Under the pieces are notes generated by a model. That model did not search any database. It saw only the letters and a list, made by a program, of their open reading frames with translations, and was not told where the DNA came from. Below are positions 1 to 6,955 of a stretch of 12,243 nucleotides of DNA, in pieces. The first letter of the stretch is position 1, and each line of letters starts with the position of its first letter. The position numbers were made by a program, and so were the translations under genes. This DNA is from Gammaproteobacteria bacterium. GTDB taxonomy: Bacteria; Pseudomonadota; Gammaproteobacteria; Pseudomonadales; DSM-25080. Location: assembly GCA_013372965.1 (NCBI GenBank), contig JABXIR010000183.1, positions 1-12,243 on the forward strand, read 5' to 3'.

Positions 1-505
1 AGGCAGAAATCGGGTCGTCATCACGACGATTAGCGGTCCGTTTCTCTAGCTCTCCCGACAAATTAACGTCGGTCGTCGTAAAATAACTACATTTTTGCTC
101 TCGATCTTGAATAATCGCCCATTCGTAACGCCTCAAACAAGCGACAGGGAGATCTGGCGCGGGCTTATCGTCGCGTCGCTCAATCGCTTCAACGACATGC
201 GCAATATCATAGCCAATAAAGCCGATTAAGCCGGAAATGAACGGCACCTCACTGGCACGATCAAATGGTTGACGCATGTGCTTTATCGTTTCGAAAAACT
301 GCTCAGGCGGCGCTATGTTAAGACCGTTCTTTGAATGATGCTCGAGTCGATCAGAATACAGAAGAACTGACTCAGTTGGGCAGGCCGCGATAATGTCGTA
401 GCGACCACGCTCATGCCCACCAGCATCAAGAAGCACGGGAAATTCGGTTGTATTAAAGCGCGATAGCCACTCGATTGGATCGTCGTAAAACGGAAGCGTA
501 AGCAT
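1..505 (-). CDS. pabB: Aminodeoxychorismate synthase component I, N-terminal part (cut by the left edge)
   Basis: This reads leftward from an ATG at 503-505 and stays open to base 1, giving about 168 residues with no stop. PabB converts chorismate plus ammonia to 4-amino-4-deoxychorismate for folate synthesis. The visible part matches the N-terminal domain of the chorismate-binding family: VLLDAGG followed by GRYDIIAACP at about residues 25-43, then SGLIGFIGYD at about residues 91-100. These are typical PabB/TrpE landmarks. The catalytic chorismate-binding domain lies outside the window. PabB is preferred over TrpE because of the short N-terminus and the RYDI-type motif, but a TrpE relative is not fully excluded. 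An in-frame TAA two codons upstream (509-511) fixes the ATG as first possible start; the ribosome binding site is weak. The gene follows ppsR by 61 nt on the same strand, so it may be co-transcribed with it. Confidence 0.82.
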   Translation of the reverse strand, partial: MLTLPFYDDPIEWLSRFNTTEFPVLLDAGGHERGRYDIIAACPTESVLLYSDRLEHHSKNGLNIAPPEQFFETIKHMRQPFDRASEVPFISGLIGFIGYDIAHVVEAIERRDDKPAPDLPVACLRRYEWAIIQDREQKCSYFTTTDVNLSGELEKRTANRRDDDPISA

Positions 506-566
506 AGATTACTCAATTAAACGAAGTTGTCGAAGTCTACGTAAACCAATAAGTTTCGCAACTTTT

Positions 567-1388
567 CTAAAGCATTTTTCGCTTGATGCCCATCTTAGCG
601 AGGATTCGTGTCGATATTTCCTCGATGGAATAATCGGTGGTATTGATACACGGTATTTTGTAACGTCTAAATATTGCCTCGACGTGTCGTACCTCATCGG
701 CACATTGGCGCAAACTCGCGTAGCGGCTGTTCGGTCTACGCTCGTGACGAATGGTCGCTAAGCGTTGTGGTGAAATACTCAAACCGAATATTTTACTACG
801 ATAGGGCTGCAATGAATCGGGGAGTTTCATGGCATCACCGTCATCTTCTGTGATCGGGTAATTTGCCGCTCTCAAACCATACTGAAGTGCTAGATACAGA
901 CATGTCGGTGTTTTACCACACCGAGAAACTCCCACGAGTATGACGTCCGCGTGCTGATAATTTTTTAGTAATGCTCCGTCATCGTTCTCAAGGGCAAAAT
1001 GAACCGCGTCTATACGGGAGTGGTAGTTTTTCTCGTTGGCGATGTTGTGGGTCTGACCGATCTGGTGCTTCGATGTTTCGTGAAGCTCTAGCTCAAGTGG
1101 CTGAAGAAACTTGTCGAAACTGTCCAGCAGCAACGCATTAGCGGTCGCAATAATCTCGCGGATTTGGTCGTCAATTATCGTCGAAACGATAATCGGGCGA
1201 ACGTCATCACTCACACTCGCATTGATCATCGCAACGGCACGCTCAGCTTTTTCGACTGTATCCACGTAGGGTAGTGACAGTTCATCGAACTCAATACTTG
1301 GAAACTGTGTGAGTAAACTACGTCCGATGTTTTCGGCCGTAATTCCGGTACCGTCGCTAACGAAGAAAGCTTTGCGTGGTTTAATCAT
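567..1388 (-). CDS. ppsR: Phosphoenolpyruvate synthase regulatory protein (bifunctional kinase/pyrophosphorylase)
   Basis: This 273-residue protein matches the PpsR (DUF299) family over its whole length. In the family it inactivates PEP synthase by ADP-dependent phosphorylation of a threonine next to the catalytic histidine, and reactivates it by phosphate-dependent removal of that phosphate. The N-terminus carries the family signature FFVSDGTGITAE (residues 8-19). A P-loop-like GVSRCGKT lies at residues 153-160, followed by the conserved LQYGLRAANYP stretch (168-178). Length is close to the usual 270-280 residues. It is divergent from ppsA across 130 bp, the typical arrangement for the regulator and its target, and the target threonine is present in PpsA here (Thr416). 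The ATG at 1386-1388 is directly followed by the conserved N-terminus. No strong Shine-Dalgarno sequence is visible. Confidence 0.96.
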   Translation of the reverse strand: MIKPRKAFFVSDGTGITAENIGRSLLTQFPSIEFDELSLPYVDTVEKAERAVAMINASVSDDVRPIIVSTIIDDQIREIIATANALLLDSFDKFLQPLELELHETSKHQIGQTHNIANEKNYHSRIDAVHFALENDDGALLKNYQHADVILVGVSRCGKTPTCLYLALQYGLRAANYPITEDDGDAMKLPDSLQPYRSKIFGLSISPQRLATIRHERRPNSRYASLRQCADEVRHVEAIFRRYKIPCINTTDYSIEEISTRILAKMGIKRKML

Positions 1389-1450
1389 TTTGTAGTAAGC
1401 ATCCCATAAGTTGAATGTATGATCTCTTGGAATGTATAGCTTAGTAACGC

Positions 1451-1480
1451 TTCGCGCAAGTCGGGGTGCTTAGGTATACT
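1451..1480 (+). promoter_or_regulatory. Candidate sigma70-type promoter of ppsA
   Basis: A good -10 element TATACT lies at 1475-1480. The best upstream match is a weak TTCGCG at 1451-1456 with an 18-nt spacer. Transcription would start near 1487, about 30 nt before the ppsA start codon. The 130-bp ppsR/ppsA gap must hold promoters for both genes. I do not see an equally clear minus-strand promoter for ppsR, nor a clear Cra (FruR) operator such as the one known upstream of E. coli ppsA. Confidence 0.35.
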
Positions 1481-1505
1481 AAACGCTATCAAGTCGACAA
1501 GTTTT

Positions 1506-1512
1506 AAAGGAG
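1506..1512 (+). promoter_or_regulatory. Shine-Dalgarno sequence deciding the TTG start of ppsA
   Basis: AAAGGAG is a strong ribosome binding site ending 6 nt before TTG at 1519-1521. The conserved PpsA N-terminus begins right after this TTG, and no in-frame ATG lies between here and the promoter. The pair therefore supports a TTG initiation codon. Confidence 0.75.
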
Positions 1513-1518
1513 CTTCCC

Positions 1519-3888
1519 TTGGCAACTAACGTAATCTGGTTCGATCAGCTTTCAATGAACGACGTTCCTCACGTAGGCGGTAAGAACGCCTCACTTGGTG
1601 AAATGATCAGTAGCCTCTCCAATGCTGGTGTTAATGTTCCGAATGGATTTGCCACAACAGCGGACGCATACCGAAGCTTCCTGATCGATACTGGGCTGAA
1701 AGCACGTATCGACTCTGAGCTTGAAAAACTCGACGTGAACGACGTAAAAAAACTGGCCGAAGTCGGCGCAATGATCCGCGGTTGGGTTATGTCTCAAGAG
1801 CTTCCCGAGTCTCTAGCGAAAGATGTTCGCGAAGCGTATGACAAAATGGCACCCGAAGGTACCGACGCGACCGTTGCGGTCCGTTCTTCCGCAACGGCAG
1901 AAGACCTTCCAGACGCAAGTTTCGCAGGTCAGCAGGAAACGTTCCTAAACATTCGTGGCTTCGATAACGTGATCGATGCGATCCGCGAAGTGTTCGCGAG
2001 TCTATTCAATGATCGTGCGATTTCGTATCGTGTTCATAAAGGCTTCGATCACGCCGAAGTCGCTCTATCCGCCGGTATCCAAAAGATGGTTCGCAGTGAA
2101 ACCGCTGCCGCGGGTGTCATGTTTAGCATGGACACAGAATCTGGCTTTGATGACGTCGTATTCATAACCTCAAGCTACGGTCTCGGTGAAACCGTTGTCC
2201 AAGGTGCAGTCAACCCAGACGAATTCTACGTCCACAAGCCAACGCTTCGTAACGGTAATCCCGCGATTCTTCGTCGTACATTGGGCTCAAAACTGCTCAA
2301 AATGATCTACGGTAGCGATGCATCTGCAGGGCGCTCAGTAGAGACCGTTGATGTCGCTCGTGAAGACCAACTCAGTTTCTCTATTTCCGACACTGAAATC
2401 GAGGAACTTGCAAAGCAGGCCCTCATCATCGAAAAGCACTACGGTCGTCCAATGGACATCGAGTGGGCAAAAGACGGTGACGACCAACAGTTATATATCG
2501 TTCAGGCACGCCCCGAAACCGTTAAATCACGCGAGTCGGGTAATCAGCTCGAGCGTTATGTGATGAAAGAAAAGAGTAGAGTATTGGTCGAAGGCCGTTC
2601 GATTGGTCAGCGTATTGGCCAAGGCCGAGTTATCAACGTGTCCGATCTCGATCAGATGGATTTAGTCCAAGACGGCGATGTTCTAGTGACCGACATGACC
2701 GACCCAGACTGGGAACCGGTCATGAAACGCGCCTCTGCGATTGTAACGAACCGTGGCGGTCGAACCTGTCATGCCGCGATTATTGCTCGGGAACTGGGCA
2801 TTCCTGCCGTTGTGGGCTGTGGCGACGCGACATCACAGCTTAACACTGGGGATGAAGTCACGGTCTCTTGTGCGGAAGGTGATACAGGGTTTATTTACGA
2901 CGGTTTGCTCGAGTTTGCGATCAATCGTTCAAACCTTGAGGAAATGCCAGATTTACCATTTAAGATCATGATGAACGTCGGCAACCCGGATCGTGCCTTC
3001 GACTTCCAAGCTTTACCAAACGCTGGTGTCGGACTTGCGCGTCTCGAGTTTATTATCAATCGCATGATCGGTGTACACCCAAAGGCATTGCTCAACTACG
3101 AGCTAATGCCTTCTGATGTTCGCGAACTTATCGACGATCGAATTGCAGGCTATGCGTCACCGGTCGAGTTTTACACCCAAAAACTTATTGAAGGTATTAG
3201 CACGCTAGCGGCCTCGTTCGCCGATTCACCAGTCATTGTTCGTTTGTCGGATTTCAAGTCAAACGAATATGCACACCTCATTGGCGGGCTAGATTTCGAA
3301 CCAGTTGAAGAGAACCCAATGCTCGGTTTCCGGGGCGCGAGTCGCTACATCGCTCCAAGTTTCCGCGAATGCTTCGAACTTGAATGTAAAGCGCTCAAAT
3401 ACGTTCGCGAAACCATGGGGCTCACCAACGTTCAAATCATGGTTCCGTTTGTACGAACGCTCGATGAAGCTGCGGAAGTCATCGACTTACTGGCCGAGAA
3501 CGGTTTAGTGCGCGGTGAGAACGACCTGAAAGTCATCATGATGTGCGAGCTTCCGGCAAACGCACTGTTGGCTGACGAGTTCTTAGAACATTTCGACGGC
3601 TTCTCAATCGGCTCAAACGACCTAACTCAGCTTACGCTTGGTCTAGATCGTGATTCAGGCTTGGTTGCACAGTTGTTCGACGAGCGAAATGGCGCAGTGA
3701 AGCGTTTACTTGAAATGGCAATTTCTGCATGTAAGCGTGCCGACAAGTACGTGGGAATTTGTGGTCAGGGACCTAGTGATCATCTCGATTTCGCATTTTG
3801 GCTAATGGAACAGGGCATTGACTCAGTGAGTTTAAACCCTGACTCCGTGTTGGAAACTTGGCTTTACCTCGCTGAGAAAGGCGCATAA
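1519..3888 (+). CDS. ppsA: Phosphoenolpyruvate synthase (pyruvate, water dikinase)
   Basis: PpsA makes phosphoenolpyruvate from pyruvate and ATP, releasing AMP and phosphate; it is the entry step of gluconeogenesis from pyruvate or lactate. The 789 residues are full length (E. coli has 792). The N-terminal ATP/pyruvate-binding domain shows GGKNASLGEM (20-29) and AVRSSATAEDLPDASFAGQ (120-138). The central phosphohistidine domain has GGRTCHAA with Thr416, Cys417 and catalytic His418; the threonine is the expected PpsR phosphorylation site. The C-terminal TIM-barrel domain shows GLARLEF (505-511), RLSDFKSNEY (575-584), CELPANA (676-682) and GICGQGPSD with the expected catalytic Cys748. The start is TTG with a strong AAAGGAG upstream. 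All key residues are intact. It pairs with divergent ppsR. Confidence 0.98.
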   Translation: MATNVIWFDQLSMNDVPHVGGKNASLGEMISSLSNAGVNVPNGFATTADAYRSFLIDTGLKARIDSELEKLDVNDVKKLAEVGAMIRGWVMSQELPESLAKDVREAYDKMAPEGTDATVAVRSSATAEDLPDASFAGQQETFLNIRGFDNVIDAIREVFASLFNDRAISYRVHKGFDHAEVALSAGIQKMVRSETAAAGVMFSMDTESGFDDVVFITSSYGLGETVVQGAVNPDEFYVHKPTLRNGNPAILRRTLGSKLLKMIYGSDASAGRSVETVDVAREDQLSFSISDTEIEELAKQALIIEKHYGRPMDIEWAKDGDDQQLYIVQARPETVKSRESGNQLERYVMKEKSRVLVEGRSIGQRIGQGRVINVSDLDQMDLVQDGDVLVTDMTDPDWEPVMKRASAIVTNRGGRTCHAAIIARELGIPAVVGCGDATSQLNTGDEVTVSCAEGDTGFIYDGLLEFAINRSNLEEMPDLPFKIMMNVGNPDRAFDFQALPNAGVGLARLEFIINRMIGVHPKALLNYELMPSDVRELIDDRIAGYASPVEFYTQKLIEGISTLAASFADSPVIVRLSDFKSNEYAHLIGGLDFEPVEENPMLGFRGASRYIAPSFRECFELECKALKYVRETMGLTNVQIMVPFVRTLDEAAEVIDLLAENGLVRGENDLKVIMMCELPANALLADEFLEHFDGFSIGSNDLTQLTLGLDRDSGLVAQLFDERNGAVKRLLEMAISACKRADKYVGICGQGPSDHLDFAFWLMEQGIDSVSLNPDSVLETWLYLAEKGA

Positions 3889-3904
3889 TTTGAGCATGAA
3901 TTGC

Positions 3905-3934
3905 GGAGGATTAATGCGTGTGCAATAATCCTCC
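3905..3934 (+). terminator. Hairpin downstream of ppsA, possible transcription terminator
   Basis: GGAGGATTA (3905-3913) pairs perfectly with TAATCCTCC (3926-3934). After one A/A mismatch, an inner TGC/GCA stem (3915-3917 with 3922-3924) closes a four-base loop GTGT. It starts 17 nt after the ppsA stop and ends about 30 nt before the LysR gene. The run of T expected directly after an intrinsic terminator is missing (next bases ATTATC); a T-rich stretch comes only about 20 nt later. It may terminate ppsA weakly, stabilise the mRNA 3' end or have another role. Confidence 0.45.
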
Positions 3935-3964
3935 ATTATCACTATCCGCATTGGTATTTTTATA

Positions 3965-4906
3965 ATGAATATATCTCGAGTAGACCTCAATTTACTTGTC
4001 TACTTTGATGTTCTTCTAGAAGAGAAAAACGTCACCCGCGCCGGTGCTGTATTAGGCATAACACAGCCAGCAATGAGTAACGGTCTTCGACGTCTCCGAG
4101 AGCTATTCGACGACCCGTTACTTGTTCGTACCACTGAGGGAATGACGCCTACCGAAAAGGCACTCAACATTCAGCCAAAAGTGCGTCAAATTCTGACTGA
4201 AATCGAACAAGTACTACAGCCTACTGAGGGATTCGAACCAGAGTACAGCAATCGCTTGTTCCGCATCATCGTTGGCGATTACGCAGAAAGTACATTAATC
4301 CCTGAAGTACTAAGACGACTCCGTCACGAAGCGCCTCACGTGGTGCTTGATCTACTAACGCCAAGTGATGCATCGATCGGTGACCTCGAACAAGGGAAAG
4401 TTGATCTCGCCATCAATCGTTTCGACGAGCTGCCTCAAAGCTTTCATTCGGTCGTGGTTTGGCGCGATACGTTCTCGTGCTTGATGAGTGATGATAATCC
4501 GTTGGTCAATGACATGTCGCTTGAGAATTACCTAAAGGCACAGCACATTTGGGTAAGCAAAACCGGGGTGGGGCGTGGAACGGGTATTAACACCGAAAAC
4601 TACAATAAACTCGGATGGGTTGATCGTGCAGTAGATGCGGCTCAAGAGGGTGCACGTCGTAACATCGCCATTTTTACACGCCACTATCAAATGCCGGGGG
4701 TGTTATTAGCTCGTGATGATTTGGTGGCTACTCTGCCAACTCGAGTTGCAAAACGTCATTTAACGGAAGAACATCTCGTGGTCTCGGAACCGCCGTTTGC
4801 CATCCCACCCATTGAGTTGAACATGGCATGGTCGCCACTCCTTCAGCATAACCCAGCACATCGTTGGTTAAGACGCTTGATCATGGAAGTAGCGAGCACG
4901 CTTTAA
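3965..4906 (+). CDS. LysR-family transcriptional regulator, target unknown
   Basis: This is a 313-residue protein of typical LysR length. The N-terminal winged helix-turn-helix spans about residues 5-65 (VDLNLLVYFDVLLEEKNVTR, then GITQPAMSNGLRRLRELFDD, then GMTPTEKA); the recognition region is near residues 30-41. The rest fits the periplasmic-binding-like effector domain, starting near FRIIVGDYAES (about residue 99). The DLNLL...GMTPT pattern is that of the NodD/NahR/LeuO branch rather than the CysB/BenM branch. No binding site or effector can be named from sequence. The ATG at 3965 is chosen because the conserved domain begins five residues later; no good Shine-Dalgarno sequence precedes it. 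It follows ppsA in the same direction and converges on the GNAT-fusion gene with only 10 bp between stop codons. It does not sit divergently next to an obvious target, as many LysR regulators do. Confidence 0.9.
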   Translation: MNISRVDLNLLVYFDVLLEEKNVTRAGAVLGITQPAMSNGLRRLRELFDDPLLVRTTEGMTPTEKALNIQPKVRQILTEIEQVLQPTEGFEPEYSNRLFRIIVGDYAESTLIPEVLRRLRHEAPHVVLDLLTPSDASIGDLEQGKVDLAINRFDELPQSFHSVVVWRDTFSCLMSDDNPLVNDMSLENYLKAQHIWVSKTGVGRGTGINTENYNKLGWVDRAVDAAQEGARRNIAIFTRHYQMPGVLLARDDLVATLPTRVAKRHLTEEHLVVSEPPFAIPPIELNMAWSPLLQHNPAHRWLRRLIMEVASTL

Positions 4907-4907
4907 A

Positions 4908-4975
4908 CGTTAGGTGTTAAATGTGTAGACGCTTGATTCTCGGGTCGGGCGTCGAATTTTCCCACACACCTAACG
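4908..4975. repeat. 10-bp perfect inverted repeat at the LysR / GNAT-fusion convergence
   Basis: CGTTAGGTGT (4908-4917) is the exact reverse complement of ACACCTAACG (4966-4975), with 48 bp between. The first arm fills the gap between the two convergent stop codons; the second lies inside the 3' end of the GNAT-fusion gene. RNA from either strand could fold into this long-loop stem, which might act in shared termination. There is no T tract beside it, and chance is possible. Confidence 0.35.
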
Positions 4976-5810
4976 CGAGTGAACGAATTTCTCGGTAGGT
5001 TGGGGAGTCTCCCCTAAAAAGTCGAAACCCTTTTGACGTACGATTCATTCCATAGAAACCATCAACGATGATGCAATCGCCTAATCGCTGCATTAGGGCA
5101 GGACTTGCGACCCTAATACTGACCCGACTGTCAACTCGCTGAAGCCAGTCAATGAATGGCGATTGTCTCTCGATGATGGCCTGTATATCACAGGTAACAA
5201 GGTGGAGTTTTGCCTCACGGGATGACCGTAAAATTGGCATTATCCTGGGCACTAAATCGGGGTACAAACTGAATTCGTCGTGTAGGTGCTCCATGAGGAT
5301 AAACCCACTGCGACGCATACCATCGATCAGCGTTAGTTTATTAGCCAGCCAAGAGCTCTGGGTAATAGTGGTATCAGACGGATTGAGTGATTTGACCATT
5401 TTAATATGATCAATATTGGCTTCTTGGAAGGTTGAGCCGGTTTCACTAAACCCACACGCGAGATACAAGTGTTTCGCTTGAATCTGGGCATGTAGGTAGA
5501 CTTGCAGTAAACCTTCATTGGCCGCGAGCTCACACAACGCCTCAGTGACAATTTTTCCGAAGCCTCGACCGCGAAATGCGACATCGACCGCTATGCGTCC
5601 AAGCTTACCTGAGGGCATCAAACGCCCCGTTGCGATACAGTCACCCTGTACGCGCACGGCGATATGTTTACATTGTTCGTCCAGGCCATCCCACTCGATA
5701 TCGGGTGGTACGCCTTGTTCGATTACAAAAACCGATGTGCGAAGATGCTTTATCTCGGTCTCTAGAACACGCGAGTCGGCGATCTCTACCGAGTATTCAC
5801 TCGTGGACAT
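4917..5810 (-). CDS. GNAT-family N-acetyltransferase fused to a C-terminal domain of unknown function
   Basis: From ATG 5808-5810 the protein has 297 residues. Residues 1-145 form a GNAT domain of the ElaA/YjcF-like type: SVFVIEQGVPPDIEWDGLD (26-44), IATGRL (59-64), then RGRGFGK (80-86) as the acetyl-CoA pyrophosphate-binding loop, and YLACGF (116-121) near the end. The substrate cannot be read from sequence. Residues from about 150 form a second domain, with DGMRRSGFILMEHLHDEF and the C-terminal WENSTPDPRIKRLHI. It resembles the family now called DUF7931, often found behind GNAT domains in gammaproteobacteria; that name is from memory. The gene overlaps the end of roxA by 14 bp, so the two are probably translationally coupled. 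Start choice: ATG 5810 has GGAAG five bases upstream. An ATG at 5822 and a TTG at 5828 are in frame, but GAGG then sits too close to the codon. Confidence 0.85.
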   Translation of the reverse strand: MSTSEYSVEIADSRVLETEIKHLRTSVFVIEQGVPPDIEWDGLDEQCKHIAVRVQGDCIATGRLMPSGKLGRIAVDVAFRGRGFGKIVTEALCELAANEGLLQVYLHAQIQAKHLYLACGFSETGSTFQEANIDHIKMVKSLNPSDTTITQSSWLANKLTLIDGMRRSGFILMEHLHDEFSLYPDLVPRIMPILRSSREAKLHLVTCDIQAIIERQSPFIDWLQRVDSRVSIRVASPALMQRLGDCIIVDGFYGMNRTSKGFRLFRGDSPTYREIRSLALGVWENSTPDPRIKRLHI

Positions 5811-6951
5811 AGAAGCTTCCATCCTCAAGCAAGTTATCTAACCACTCGCGGGATGTATCGTCGGCTAGCTCGCTAATCGAATTAAAATCATTAATGACAT
5901 GATCACTGAGGCGCTTGGCAATGGTGGCCTGTGATGACTGTGGTTCGAAGTGATAGATTTCCCCGTTTATTAACCAAACCAAGGCGTCGTCACTTCGATA
6001 GTACGCACAACGCGTACACGGATCTCTTACCAAGCTGACGGAAGTGAGACCCTCAAGCTCGGGGTCAATACGATCATTGTAGGGAAGCAGCTCATCGTAC
6101 TTCGGTTCGGTCATTAGCGCCCCGAACCAAGCGGCGAACTGTTGATCATTATCAATAATCGAACGCATCAGTGTCTGTGCCCGCACGACGTCCTCATGCG
6201 CCAACTCTCCGCTAGAAGCCGCAGCAGAGCGTTTTGCATCGGAAAATCGGAGGTCCTCGGAATATTCATCCTCAACCTCTTTGGCGAGTAACGACAATAA
6301 CTCTGCCGCGCTTGGTGCACGAAATCCAATGCTGATCGTCATACCGGCTTCGTCCGTGATACCCCAATGACGAACGCCAGGAGGAACGTAAAGCACATCG
6401 CCTGGTAATAAGGTGTGAGCCTGGTCGAAGTCCTCATCGAGAATGAGGTCTAGGCTCTCGCAATTGGTGTCGCGCTCCGTGTCACGGTTACAAGAACCGC
6501 CGGTTTTCCAAGTTCGCTTACCACTGGCTTGGATCAAAAACACGTCATAGTGATCGTAATGTGGCCCCACATGAGCACCTTCCGTGGAGAAACTGATCAT
6601 AACGTCATCACGACGCCAATTTGGCACAAAGCTGAATCGATTCATCAATTCGTGGATCGACTGATTCCAAAGGTCGACCGCTTGAACTAACAGAGACCAG
6701 CGACCGTCGCCCAGCGTTTCAAAGATTGATTCGTCGAAAGGGCCGTTGTGGAGTACATAGTCATCGCCGTCATTAACAACGATTCTACTCTCGACATCTT
6801 CTTCAAGGCTCAGTCCGGCGAGTTCATCCGCGGTAATCTCAAGCTCATTTACAGGAACTAGCTCGCGTAAAACCACCGGCAATTGCTGCCAGTGGTTTTT
6901 TAAAAAGCTATCTGACGAAATCGCCTTGTAACCGTCGAATATATTCGCCAT
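5797..6951 (-). CDS. roxA: Ribosomal protein L16 arginine hydroxylase (JmjC-type 2-oxoglutarate/Fe(II) oxygenase)
   Basis: The 384-residue protein matches E. coli YcfD/RoxA, which hydroxylates an arginine of ribosomal protein L16 (Arg81 in E. coli) using 2-oxoglutarate, O2 and Fe(II). The JmjC fold supplies the metal ligands His131 and Asp133 (GPHYDHYDVF) and His195 (VPPGVRHWG). Arg211 in SIGFRAP is the conserved residue after the last core strand. The core QASGKRTWKTG (141-151) parallels the E. coli QGTGRRRWRVG. The C-terminal part (about 215-384) corresponds to the dimerisation and winged-helix region, including WFGALMTEPK (275-284). A CTRC pair (Cys312, Cys315) is present that I do not recall in E. 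coli. The gene starts 4 nt after the purB stop and overlaps the GNAT fusion at its 3' end. In E. coli, phoPQ lies between purB and roxA; here it is absent. Confidence 0.92.
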   Translation of the reverse strand: MANIFDGYKAISSDSFLKNHWQQLPVVLRELVPVNELEITADELAGLSLEEDVESRIVVNDGDDYVLHNGPFDESIFETLGDGRWSLLVQAVDLWNQSIHELMNRFSFVPNWRRDDVMISFSTEGAHVGPHYDHYDVFLIQASGKRTWKTGGSCNRDTERDTNCESLDLILDEDFDQAHTLLPGDVLYVPPGVRHWGITDEAGMTISIGFRAPSAAELLSLLAKEVEDEYSEDLRFSDAKRSAAASSGELAHEDVVRAQTLMRSIIDNDQQFAAWFGALMTEPKYDELLPYNDRIDPELEGLTSVSLVRDPCTRCAYYRSDDALVWLINGEIYHFEPQSSQATIAKRLSDHVINDFNSISELADDTSREWLDNLLEDGSFYVHE

Positions 6952-6955
6952 ACGC

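Noticed and set aside
3961..3966. Perfect TATAAT at the LysR start codon
   Set aside because: A -10 here would place the transcript start inside the coding region, past the only start consistent with the helix-turn-helix, and no -35 lies upstream.
4871..4937. 11-bp direct repeat AGACGCTTGAT at 4871-4881 and 4927-4937
   Set aside because: One copy codes for part of LysR, and the other is antisense coding in the GNAT fusion; there is no target-site or insertion context, so it is probably chance.
5518..5841. Plus-strand open frame of 107 codons opposite the GNAT-fusion gene
   Set aside because: It lies wholly antisense to a well-supported coding region plus the roxA end, has no recognisable domain, and looks like a by-product of codon usage.
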